From an uncultured Ruminococcus sp. (GTDB taxonomy: Bacteria; Bacillota_A; Clostridia; Oscillospirales; Ruminococcaceae), in assembly GCA_947303535.1 (NCBI GenBank), contig CAMYYQ010000056.1, forward strand, positions 1 through 6,771: 6,771 nt of DNA. The letters are read 5' to 3'. The notes beneath the pieces were generated by a model. That model worked only from the letters and a program-made list of their open reading frames with translations. It was not told where the DNA came from and did no database searches. The translations under genes and the position numbers were made by a program. Shown here one piece after another: positions 1-5,910 of the stretch (the stretch's first letter is position 1; every line of letters begins with the position of its first letter).

Positions 1-1
1 C

Positions 2-250
2 ATTGTGACTGAAAATAACGGCGAATACAGAACCGCCATGCAGCTTGGCTATAATGCGGCACAAAACGGAAATTCCATTACATTCGTTTTCACAGAAGCT
101 GAAAAGCTCATCGTTACAAATACACTTGACGGTCAGGTGGCAACAGGTATCGCTTCAACATTTGGACGTGCTTTCATTCTTATAACTGTTCCCGCAGTTA
201 TTATTGGATTTACGCTTTATCGTAAACGCAGACGAAGAGGTACAACATAA
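2..250 (+). CDS. C-terminal fragment of a membrane protein (5' end outside the window)
   Basis: The reading frame is open to the left edge and ends at TAA (248-250), so this is the tail of a longer gene. A GTG at position 5 could in principle start an 81-residue protein, but no ribosome binding site is visible in the four bases before it and the frame continues upstream, so I treat it as partial. The fragment has a polar stretch (about residues 1-50 counted from the GTG), one hydrophobic helix (about 55-72, with AFILITVPAVIIGFTLY) and a very basic end (RKRRRR), which by the positive-inside rule places the C-terminus in the cytoplasm and the preceding part outside. A soluble domain followed by one terminal helix and an Arg-rich tail occurs in GldG-type ABC-transporter-associated proteins, but too little is left to assign a family. 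It converges on the beta-propeller gene, with 45 bp between the two stops. Confidence 0.6.
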   Translation: MVTENNGEYRTAMQLGYNAAQNGNSITFVFTEAEKLIVTNTLDGQVATGIASTFGRAFILITVPAVIIGFTLYRKRRRRGTT

Positions 251-251
251 C

Positions 252-275
252 AGAACAGGCAGATACTGTTTTTAT
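252..275 (+). terminator. Possible weak intrinsic terminator after the left-edge gene
   Basis: The segment can fold as AGAACAG (252-258), a 7-nt loop, then CTGTTTT (266-272), seven pairs including one G-T. The T-run 269-273 follows the loop directly and overlaps the 3' arm. It begins two bases after the stop codon of the left-edge gene. The stem is AT-rich and short, so termination would be weak. The rest of the 45-bp gap between the convergent genes holds nothing else recognisable. Confidence 0.35.
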
Positions 276-295
276 TCTATAATATTTGTATTGCG

Positions 296-2710
296 TCAGA
301 ACACCAGCTCGTCTGTAACTTCAAGGGTATCTATAGATGCTGCAACAAATTTGCTGTTGGAGAGAGCATATACATAGTCGCCTATATAGATAGCTCTGTC
401 AAAGCCTGTTTTGTTGTAGAAGTACCGAACGTCATCGCCGTCGTTCCAGCTTTCTGAGATATTGCCTTTTTCAACGAATTTACCGTCCTCAAAGCTGAAG
501 AAAACGTACTGTGATGTTATTGAAGCTTTCCAGCCGTAATCCTCGTTATAGTCCTCTATTGTCTCTTCTATCGGAACACCTATGAGATTTTTCTCGGGAG
601 CTATAAGCAGCGCCTTTCTCTCATATACAGCCGTTGAGTTATACCACTTTGAAGTGCTGCTTGAAACATCGTCGTAGTTATCATTGTAATCGTTGTTCCA
701 TGTGAATACATCGGCAGCCTTTAAGTTGTTAGGGTCGGAGTTATCGAACATTGTCAGTCTCAGACCTGTTATTCTGCCGTTATCGTCAGCGTCCTGACCG
801 AAGCCGAGGAGAAGCCCGTCGCCCCAGCTCTGCATATATGTGCTGAAACCGTTTATCTTGAGTTCGTCAAGTACAACGGGCTCGGAAGGGTTGCTGAGGT
901 CAACAGCGTATAACGGGTCAGTCTGGCGGAATGTAACGATATAAGCCATATCGCCGCTGAAGCTTGCAGACTTGAGCTGCTCGCCAACACCGAGGTCACC
1001 GACTTCACCCACTAAGTTCATATCCATATCGAGGACATAGACATGAGTATCTGTTTTGACATTCTCGTATGTGTAGTAGCCGTCCTCATCGCCTGTGATA
1101 GTTCCCCATATGTCTTCAAGGAAAGTCATATCGTCATCAGTGTATTTATAGAATGATCTTTTCTGCTCGTTATAGGTAGCAGCTACGCGGAAGTAGCCGC
1201 CGTACTCGCTCATTGAGAACTGATCCTTTACATAGCCCTTGATAATGCCGCCTGCTTCGGGAACGATAGCACCGCCTGCGATAGATATACGGGTGATATC
1301 AGAGGTATTGTAAACACCGTTCTCATCGTCATAGCGTGTAGTAGCTGTGTAGAGGTTGTTTGCGGAGCAGTAAACGCTTCCCGAATAACCTGCGAGAGTC
1401 TTTATATCGCAGGACTTTGGCTCGCCTGACTTGTTAAGGTCAACGCTGCCTATAACGTTGTAGCTGAGGTAGTATGAGCTGCCAAAGTCACACTCGGGGA
1501 GAAGTATATTCTCGGGAGCGATAACGTCAAAGTTCTTTTTGAAGCCATAGCGCGGTATATAATGAATTGTATCCTCACAGTCTTCTACTATATCGAATGA
1601 GCAGGTAGAGTACTCCGATATAAGGAGCATATATCCCTCAGGAGATATTCTTACGTCATTGAAATAGCCGTCCTGCTTGTAAACATCTATAAGCTCAGGC
1701 TCGTCACCTGTGGTGAAGAAAGCTGCAAATGTATAGCCGCTTGAGGTATGAGTTGAATGGTCGTAGGTAGAATCTGTACCTATAACCACTATCATACCGT
1801 TATAGATGTACATATCACGGATATTTGTAGAATGCTCGTCGCTTACACCGATAGCTTCGTTTATATTTATGGAAAAGCTGTGTGTGAACTTTCCGTTTTC
1901 AGCGTTTGCAGCAAAAAGCATAGGCTTATAGCTTTCTTCATCAAACTTATTGGAAACATAATAGATATGCTTTCCGTCAGTCTTGACGATATCAGCTTCA
2001 AGAACGTCCTGCTCCTGATTGTATGTCTCGGAATGTTCGGGATCAGTTTCTTCTGGCTCAACAGCTGCTGTAGCAGTCTCGGTATCGGGCTCTTCCATAG
2101 CAGTAGCAGGCTCGACATCAGCCTCAGTGGGCAGCTCAGCCGCAGGTGCAGTAGCAGGTTCGCCTGATGTTGCAGTTGAATTTGTGTTTATGCTGAGCTC
2201 TTCGTCGCCGTTGCTGCCGTAAACAGGAACTTCTGCACCTGTTGCTCCTGCATCTGAATCGCTAAATGCAGCTGCTTCCTCGACCATGTCATCTGCAATG
2301 GCATTTTTATATCTGTTTCTTCTGTTCTCTCTTTCAGCCTTTTTGTAGGACTTCTGGAACATGGTATATACCTGTTCATAGTCGGAAGCACCGCTCATAT
2401 AGCTTGCCTGCTTCTTTACTTCCTGATCTGTTGTGGTGTTAATGATGTCATGTGCCGTAGCAGGCTCGGTAACAGTGACTTCCTTGTCCTCATATTTATT
2501 TAAATTTCTGTTGTTCAGTGAATATGCAGCAGTACCGCCTATTACAGCACAGGCAGCCGCAGCCGCTGTGATTCGGCTTGCCATTTTTATGCCGCTTCTC
2601 TTTTTCTTTGGGGCTTGTTCGTCAAGCATCTTTTTTATATTTTCAGGTTTGAGAGAGTCTGGAACAGGCTCTTTGTTTATCATTTCTCTGAGCTTTTCGT
2701 CATTGTTCAT
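296..2710 (-). CDS. Membrane-anchored beta-propeller protein (Beta_propel family), likely partner of the upstream sigma factor
   Basis: The protein has 804 residues. Start ATG (2708-2710) is preceded by AAAGGAG with a 7-nt spacer. Residues 1-43 are a charged cytoplasmic segment containing VPDSLKPENIKKML, similar to the short N-terminal segments I recall from clostridial membrane proteins paired with ECF sigma factors; a KKKR cluster (35-38) precedes a single Ala-rich membrane helix (about 44-64), giving an N-in/C-out orientation. Residues 65-160 are polar and partly helical. Residues about 176-229 form a Thr/Ala/Pro/Glu-rich stalk. From about 234 comes the family hallmark, LEADIVKTDGKHIYYVS, close to the conserved DEADIVKTDGKYIYVL-type opening of secreted C-terminal beta-propeller proteins (COG4880/PF09826), and the remainder to 804 is strand-rich and aromatic, as expected for propeller blades outside the cell. 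It is the second gene of an operon, 19 bp after the sigma factor. An anti-sigma or signal-sensing role is inferred from membrane topology and operon position; the ligand is unknown. I found no enzymatic motif. Confidence 0.88.
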   Translation of the reverse strand: MNNDEKLREMINKEPVPDSLKPENIKKMLDEQAPKKKRSGIKMASRITAAAAACAVIGGTAAYSLNNRNLNKYEDKEVTVTEPATAHDIINTTTDQEVKKQASYMSGASDYEQVYTMFQKSYKKAERENRRNRYKNAIADDMVEEAAAFSDSDAGATGAEVPVYGSNGDEELSINTNSTATSGEPATAPAAELPTEADVEPATAMEEPDTETATAAVEPEETDPEHSETYNQEQDVLEADIVKTDGKHIYYVSNKFDEESYKPMLFAANAENGKFTHSFSININEAIGVSDEHSTNIRDMYIYNGMIVVIGTDSTYDHSTHTSSGYTFAAFFTTGDEPELIDVYKQDGYFNDVRISPEGYMLLISEYSTCSFDIVEDCEDTIHYIPRYGFKKNFDVIAPENILLPECDFGSSYYLSYNVIGSVDLNKSGEPKSCDIKTLAGYSGSVYCSANNLYTATTRYDDENGVYNTSDITRISIAGGAIVPEAGGIIKGYVKDQFSMSEYGGYFRVAATYNEQKRSFYKYTDDDMTFLEDIWGTITGDEDGYYTYENVKTDTHVYVLDMDMNLVGEVGDLGVGEQLKSASFSGDMAYIVTFRQTDPLYAVDLSNPSEPVVLDELKINGFSTYMQSWGDGLLLGFGQDADDNGRITGLRLTMFDNSDPNNLKAADVFTWNNDYNDNYDDVSSSTSKWYNSTAVYERKALLIAPEKNLIGVPIEETIEDYNEDYGWKASITSQYVFFSFEDGKFVEKGNISESWNDGDDVRYFYNKTGFDRAIYIGDYVYALSNSKFVAASIDTLEVTDELVF
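2024..2185 (-). other. Low-complexity stalk of the propeller protein (Thr/Ala/Pro/Glu-rich, EPATA repeats)
   Basis: This stretch encodes about residues 176-229, dominated by T, A, P, E and D with hardly any aromatic residue. The pentapeptide EPATA appears twice here (about 184-188 and 200-204) and once earlier (about 82-86, just after the membrane helix), with related variants such as ETATAAVEPEE. At DNA level the copies share the core GTAGCAGG(C/T)TCG on the plus strand. Such segments usually act as extended, often cell-wall-spanning linkers that hold a domain away from the membrane. The repeat could change length between strains by slippage or recombination. Confidence 0.6.
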
Positions 2711-2717
2711 ATGTATT

Positions 2718-2724
2718 CTCCTTT
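2718..2724 (-). promoter_or_regulatory. Ribosome binding site of the beta-propeller gene
   Basis: On the minus strand the sequence reads AAAGGAG followed by seven bases and the ATG at 2710. It sits inside the 19-bp gap after the sigma-factor stop, which supports separate translation initiation on one transcript and confirms the start chosen for the 804-residue protein. Confidence 0.8.
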
Positions 2725-2729
2725 CGGAC

Positions 2730-3239
2730 TCATAGTTCGGGGGTAAGCTCCAGTCTTAGCTTCTGCTTTATCCTCGTCAGCCGTGAACGGACGGTACTTG
2801 GCTTTATGCCGCAGACCTTGGATATCTCATCGCTTGAATAACCTTCGAGTACTGACATGGAAAGCAGCAGGCGCGATTCAACGTCGAGACTATTCACAGC
2901 TTCACGAAGCTCAACTGATTCAAAGTCAAAGCTTTCGGTAAGGTCTGTGTTTTCGTTAAGTTCATCGGCAGGCTCAAAATATGAGCGTTGTTTTCTTTTT
3001 ATCTTAGCTGCAAGGATAGTCATTATCCAGCTTCTGAATTTTTCGGGACTGCGCAATTTTTTGATCGAACAGAATGCGTCCAGTACGGTATCGCTTACTG
3101 TATCGGCAGCGTCATGGGGACTTCGCAGACTGTAAAGGGCAATATGGTACAGGTCTTCGTATACTGTAGCATATAGTCTTGCGAAAGCTTCTGTACTTCC
3201 TTCACGGGCAAGTCGGACATCTGCTGAGTAGTCATTCAT
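2730..3239 (-). CDS. ECF-type RNA polymerase sigma factor (sigma-70 family)
   Basis: The protein has 169 residues, a usual ECF size. It carries sigma region 2 at about residues 15-86 (from EAFARLYATVYEDLYHIALY through HDAADTVSDTVLDAF to FRSWIMTILAAKIKRKQRS) and region 4 at about 111-164, with the helix-turn-helix LEGYSSDEISKVCGIKPSTVRSRLTRIKQKLR giving -35 recognition. An acidic linker (about 89-110) joins them; regions 1 and 3 are absent, as in ECF factors. The open frame runs on upstream to position 3491, but the start is ATG 3237-3239: AAAGGAGGG lies six bases before it, and the extra 84 residues would be an untypical aromatic/hydrophobic stretch translated from promoter DNA. It directs RNA polymerase to a dedicated promoter set and is probably controlled by the membrane protein encoded 19 bp downstream. 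Its target promoters are not identifiable from this window; autoregulation is common in the family. Confidence 0.9.
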   Translation of the reverse strand: MNDYSADVRLAREGSTEAFARLYATVYEDLYHIALYSLRSPHDAADTVSDTVLDAFCSIKKLRSPEKFRSWIMTILAAKIKRKQRSYFEPADELNENTDLTESFDFESVELREAVNSLDVESRLLLSMSVLEGYSSDEISKVCGIKPSTVRSRLTRIKQKLRLELTPEL

Positions 3240-3245
3240 GTGGAT

Positions 3246-3254
3246 CCCTCCTTT
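3246..3254 (-). promoter_or_regulatory. Strong ribosome binding site that fixes the sigma-factor start
   Basis: The minus strand reads AAAGGAGGG, then six bases, then ATG. This near-perfect complement of the 16S rRNA tail is decisive against the longer upstream reading frame. Its 5' base overlaps the end of the 14-bp palindrome at 3254-3267, so any protein or RNA structure there could affect translation. Confidence 0.85.
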
Positions 3255-3267
3255 GAATTCGAATTCA
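3254..3267. repeat. Perfect 14-bp palindrome TGAATTCGAATTCA before the sigma-factor ribosome binding site
   Basis: The sequence is its own reverse complement over 14 bases and can also be read as two overlapping GAATTC units. It lies in the sigma-factor leader immediately upstream of its ribosome binding site. It could be an operator for a dimeric regulator; with no loop it is a poor RNA hairpin. Function is inferred from symmetry and position only. Confidence 0.5.
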
Positions 3268-3293
3268 TAAACTATGTGTCTTTGAGAATGCAG

Positions 3294-3343
3294 ATCGCTG
3301 CAAAAGATGTATAAAATCAGCGATTTAAATAAAATGTAAATCG
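3294..3343. promoter_or_regulatory. Nested inverted repeats in the divergent control region (candidate operators)
   Basis: Two perfect 7-bp inverted repeats overlap. ATCGCTG (3294-3300) pairs with CAGCGAT (3318-3324) across 17 bases, and CGATTTA (3321-3327) pairs with TAAATCG (3337-3343) across 9 bases; the small symmetric element AAATC-AGC-GATTT (3314-3326) sits in the middle. The cluster lies between the divergent sigma-factor and LacI/AraC-type regulator genes, far enough from both starts to control either promoter. It could bind the AraC-type regulator next door, another repressor, or form RNA structure in the sigma-factor leader. The region is AT-rich, so some symmetry by chance is possible. 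Confidence 0.4.
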
Positions 3344-3354
3344 TCTGATTGTGG

Positions 3355-3360
3355 ATTATA
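3355..3360 (-). promoter_or_regulatory. Candidate -10 element for the sigma-factor operon
   Basis: The minus strand reads TATAAT, a perfect housekeeping -10 hexamer. No good -35 is found at 16-18 bp (the nearest TTGAAT is only 13 bp away; at 17 bp the hexamer is TGGGTT). It may need an activator, may be a chance match in AT-rich DNA, or the operon may use an ECF-type promoter I cannot recognise. If used, the sigma mRNA leader would be about 110 nt and include the inverted repeats and the palindrome. Confidence 0.35.
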
Positions 3361-3423
3361 ACGATATATAAATATTCAACCCACAAAAATGCTCTTATGG
3401 TGTAAAAAACGCAGAAAAGTTCA

Positions 3424-3452
3424 TTGACAATTCTTAATAAATCATGTATAAT
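3424..3452 (+). promoter_or_regulatory. Consensus sigma-A promoter of the LacI/AraC-type regulator
   Basis: TTGACA (3424-3429), a 17-bp spacer and TATAAT (3447-3452) match the housekeeping consensus at all twelve positions with ideal spacing. Transcription would start near 3459, leaving a leader of about 25 bases before the preferred start codon. A perfect promoter for a regulator suggests either steady production or tight repression by a bound protein; no symmetric operator overlaps the hexamers themselves. Confidence 0.88.
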
Positions 3453-3464
3453 ATAAGTAACTTC

Positions 3465-3477
3465 TAAGGTAGGGGTG
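3465..3477 (+). promoter_or_regulatory. Atypical ribosome binding region of the regulator (decides between GTG and TTG start)
   Basis: The leader reads TAAGGTAGGGGTG, resembling the full anti-Shine-Dalgarno complement TAAGGAGGTG with changes. AGGGG (3471-3475) lies eight bases before TTG at 3484, the better fit. The alternative GTG at 3475 is itself part of this G-rich run and would rely on AAGG (3466-3469) five bases upstream. An ATG at 3502 has no purine-rich GG motif before it. Confidence 0.5.
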
Positions 3478-3483
3478 GGAAAC

Positions 3484-5649
3484 TTGATCAAAAAAAAGAG
3501 AATGATCTTTGGCGTTGTTGCTGCTGAGGCGAACAGTATTGAACAGCGTCAGGTCATAAAGGGAATCGCAAGGTTCGATCAGTGTGTCGGAATAGATACG
3601 ATCATTTTCTCCAATAATTATAATCCTAATATCAAGGAAAAGGAGCTTTTCTGTGAAAACAGGATCTATGATCTTATCATGTCTGACGAGATCGACGGAC
3701 TTATCATCATTTCAGAATCGTTTGTAAATGAAGATCTGCGCAAGGTGATCGCTGATCTTCTGTCACGCAAGACGATACCGATAGTCGTTGTAGGTACGTA
3801 CCTGCCCGAGCTTGATATGCCGCAGTGTACATTCATAAATACCAGTGACGAATGTGATATCGAGGATCTTACCGATCATCTTGTAGATAAGCATGGCTTT
3901 ACAGAAATAGATATAATAACAGGCTATGATTTTATCGAAGCATCAAATCTCAGAGTTAACGGCTACAGGAGATCTCTCGAAAAGCACGGTATCGAATACG
4001 ATGAAAAGCGCGTACATTACGGAAATTTCTGGATGAATTCAGGTGAAGAGCTTGCTGAACGTTATCACAGCGGCGAGCTTCCTTTGCCGCAGGCTATAGT
4101 CTGCGCCAATGATTATATGGCTTACGGACTTATAGACAAATTTGATGAGCTGGGCATAAAGGTCCCCGACGATGTTACCGTAGTAGGCTACGAATTCGTA
4201 GGCGACCGTTTTATGCATTCGCCGCTGCTCACAACTTACAAGAGAAACCGTGAAACTATAGGGGAGGACGCGGCGAATTTTGTATACAGCAAACTCAAAA
4301 ACAGAGAATTCCTTTTTTCGCCGCCTAAGGGCGAGCTGATATGCGGTTCAAGCTGCACCTGCGGCATAGACCGTGAACAGTACAAAGAGGAACTGAAAAA
4401 TGCTCGTACCAAGAAGGAATACGACAACTGGAACCTGTTCAATCCTCTTGACCAGAAGCTGACAGAGTGCCGTACACTTGGCGAATTTACTGATATATGC
4501 AGTGAATATCACTGGCAGGTGCGTGGTATCCAGAGTTTTTATCTGTGCCTTTATAAAAACTGGTATGATACAGATGCAGAGCTCAGCGAGATACTTTCGT
4601 GTCAGTGCATGGTAAACTGGGAGGACAGAACTCCGTTCGATATGCACAAATTCAATTTCTCTGCGCTTCTCTCAAAGAATTACGAGCCGGCTGTGTATTA
4701 TTTTAATCCGCTGTTCTTCAATGACAGGCTTTTCGGACATCTTGTGCTCAAATACCATGATCCCGATACCTATGACGATATCTACAGAAACTGGCTCAAA
4801 TCCGTCTCCAACGGACTGGAGTTCCTGCGCATGAAGAATGATATCCAGTATCTTACCCAGTGCCAGAATTTGTCGGATATGCGTGATACTCTTACGGGAA
4901 TGTATAACGAAACAGGTATGAGAAAGGCTTATCATACACTCGATATCGAGGAGCAGGAATACGCTCTCGTTATGATGAGGATAGGTATTTCAAATGCAGG
5001 TTTTTATGAACTCAACGGCAAGATACCTGCTGTTATGGACGCAGCTGAGGCTATCAATCAGTTCTGCGGAAGCAATGATATCTGCGGAAGAGTCAATGAC
5101 AATACCTTTGCCTGCATAATACAGGGCGAAGTTGATACAGAGCTTCTTGAAAACAGACTGAATTCAATAATGCTCCAGCACGCTGTATATATAGACCAGT
5201 ACGGACTCGATTCGTTCGTATATGCAGCTATCAAGTGCAATGAGAAATCATATACCAAGCTCACAGCAATGTGTACGGATATACTTGCCGAGCGTCAGCG
5301 CGAGAAAATGGAGATGCGTATGCGTCCCCATTACGAGGATATGCTCAGTATAAGGAGCTATATCTACAGCAATCCGCAGGACAGCTTCGAGTCTGAAAAG
5401 CTTCGCAAGCTCTATCCTTACAGTGCAGGACATCTCCGCGAGGTGTATAAGAAATGCTTCGGAGTGAGCATACATAAGGACTGCATAAACGCACGTATGG
5501 CAAAAGCAACCTATTGCCTGACTGTAACACCGCTGAGTATGGCGGAGATAGCGGAGCAGTGCGGATATGTGGACAGTAAATACTTCCTGCGCCAGTTCCT
5601 TGCAACGGTAGGAGTAACGCCTAACCAGTACCGCAACATGGCAAAGTAG
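3484..5649 (+). CDS. Hybrid transcriptional regulator: LacI-type sensor, GAF-like region, degenerate GGDEF, AraC DNA-binding domain
   Basis: A cytoplasmic protein of 721 residues if it starts at TTG 3484 (724 from GTG 3475); no signal peptide or membrane helix. Residues about 3-275 form a LacI/GalR-type periplasmic-binding-like domain without the N-terminal LacI helix-turn-helix: the first strand MIFGVVAAE, and the typical VCANDYMAYGLIDKFDELG (206-224) followed by VPDDVTVVGYE (227-237). A Cys cluster, C287-x3-C291-x-C293, ends it. Residues about 320-455 look GAF-like (NPLFFNDRLFGHLVLKY near 408-424) and lead into a helical linker (about 444-467). Residues about 466-610 resemble GGDEF domains: the entry motif DTLTGMYNETG (468-478) is kept but the active-site loop reads NDNTF (538-542), so cyclic-di-GMP synthesis is unlikely. 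Residues about 622-721 are an AraC/XylS DNA-binding domain with MAEIAEQCGYVDSKYFLRQF (686-705) and VTPNQYR. Probably a ligand-responsive, often sugar-responsive, transcription factor; the ligand is unknown. It is divergent from the sigma operon. Confidence 0.88.
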   Translation: MIKKKRMIFGVVAAEANSIEQRQVIKGIARFDQCVGIDTIIFSNNYNPNIKEKELFCENRIYDLIMSDEIDGLIIISESFVNEDLRKVIADLLSRKTIPIVVVGTYLPELDMPQCTFINTSDECDIEDLTDHLVDKHGFTEIDIITGYDFIEASNLRVNGYRRSLEKHGIEYDEKRVHYGNFWMNSGEELAERYHSGELPLPQAIVCANDYMAYGLIDKFDELGIKVPDDVTVVGYEFVGDRFMHSPLLTTYKRNRETIGEDAANFVYSKLKNREFLFSPPKGELICGSSCTCGIDREQYKEELKNARTKKEYDNWNLFNPLDQKLTECRTLGEFTDICSEYHWQVRGIQSFYLCLYKNWYDTDAELSEILSCQCMVNWEDRTPFDMHKFNFSALLSKNYEPAVYYFNPLFFNDRLFGHLVLKYHDPDTYDDIYRNWLKSVSNGLEFLRMKNDIQYLTQCQNLSDMRDTLTGMYNETGMRKAYHTLDIEEQEYALVMMRIGISNAGFYELNGKIPAVMDAAEAINQFCGSNDICGRVNDNTFACIIQGEVDTELLENRLNSIMLQHAVYIDQYGLDSFVYAAIKCNEKSYTKLTAMCTDILAERQREKMEMRMRPHYEDMLSIRSYIYSNPQDSFESEKLRKLYPYSAGHLREVYKKCFGVSIHKDCINARMAKATYCLTVTPLSMAEIAEQCGYVDSKYFLRQFLATVGVTPNQYRNMAK

Positions 5650-5680
5650 GGAATGCCGCCCAACAGGTGCCGCGACCCTC

Positions 5681-5717
5681 TGTCAGCTACGCTGACATCT
5701 CCCTGTACTACAGGGAG
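5681..5717. repeat. Double-hairpin intergenic repeat element
   Basis: Two adjacent perfect hairpins: TGTCAGC (5681-5687) with GCTGACA (5691-5697) around TAC, and CTCCCTG (5699-5705) with CAGGGAG (5711-5717) around TACTA (symmetry extends to nine pairs). The flanks CCCTC and CCCTCGGCG and this arrangement resemble dispersed GTCAGC...GCTGAC / CTCCCT...AGGGAG elements I recall from ruminococcal and related genomes. They have no T-tract, so they are not intrinsic terminators by themselves. Noncoding. Confidence 0.6.
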
Positions 5718-5754
5718 TCACCCTCGGCGTTCCAAGCCATTAGCCTTTAGCTAT

Positions 5755-5777
5755 GTAGGGGCTGCCTTTGGCAGTCC
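5755..5777. repeat. Hairpin repeat introduced by GTAGGGG, first copy
   Basis: After GTAGG, the sequence GGGCTGCC (5759-5766), loop TTT and GGCAGTCC (5770-5777) forms eight pairs with one G-T. It shares the leader TGTAGGGG with the hairpin 46 bp downstream, suggesting two copies of one mobile or dispersed small repeat family with different stem sequences. Confidence 0.5.
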
Positions 5778-5800
5778 GCAATGAATAAATACTAATGTAT

Positions 5801-5823
5801 GTAGGGGCGAGTTCCGCTCGCCC
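5801..5823. repeat. Hairpin repeat introduced by GTAGGGG, second copy
   Basis: GGGCGAG (5805-5811), loop TTCCG and CTCGCCC (5817-5823) form a seven-pair GC-rich stem directly after TGTAGG. The same leader as the first copy but a different stem sequence makes it a diverged relative. It lies 23 bases before the terminator stem. Confidence 0.55.
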
Positions 5824-5846
5824 GTGCAAGCATACAAAAATTGACA

Positions 5847-5891
5847 AAACCCGAAAGCTTCATTATCCGAATGCTTTCGGGTTTATTTTTT
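5847..5891. terminator. Strong intrinsic terminator, probably bidirectional
   Basis: AAACCCGAAAGC (5847-5858) pairs perfectly with GCTTTCGGGTTT (5873-5884) across a 14-base loop, then one A and six T (5886-5891) follow on the plus strand. On the minus strand the stem is followed by TTTTGTCAATTTTT, because AAAA (5846-5849) overlaps the 5' arm. It therefore ends the regulator transcript (stop 5649) and can end the small two-gene operon arriving from the right (stop 5911). Confidence 0.85.
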
Positions 5892-5910
5892 CAGCAGACA
5901 CTATAATGTA

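Noticed and set aside
1757..2735. Open frames on the plus strand and other minus frames across the propeller gene (for example 1757-2167, 2019-2222, 2433-2735)
   Set aside because: They overlap a well supported 804-residue gene, lack ribosome binding sites, and their Ser/Val/Ala-rich products are the expected antisense of the low-complexity stalk and the Ala-rich membrane helix.
3240..3491. An 84-residue N-terminal extension of the sigma factor in the same open frame
   Set aside because: The strong AAAGGAGGG site six bases before ATG 3237-3239 fits the normal ECF length; the extension overlaps the opposing promoter and the start of the divergent gene and has no sigma-like sequence.
4236..5605. 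Several minus-strand open frames of 68-99 codons inside the LacI/AraC-type regulator
   Set aside because: All are embedded in a long gene with recognisable domains throughout, and none has a domain or convincing initiation signal.
3484..5649. Active diguanylate cyclase
   Set aside because: The GGDEF signature is replaced by NDNTF, removing the glycines and acidic residues required for GTP and metal binding.
5681..5823. CRISPR array or structured riboswitch
   Set aside because: The hairpins differ in sequence and spacing, with no regular repeat-spacer pattern, and they lie downstream of a stop codon between convergent genes, where a riboswitch would have no gene to control.
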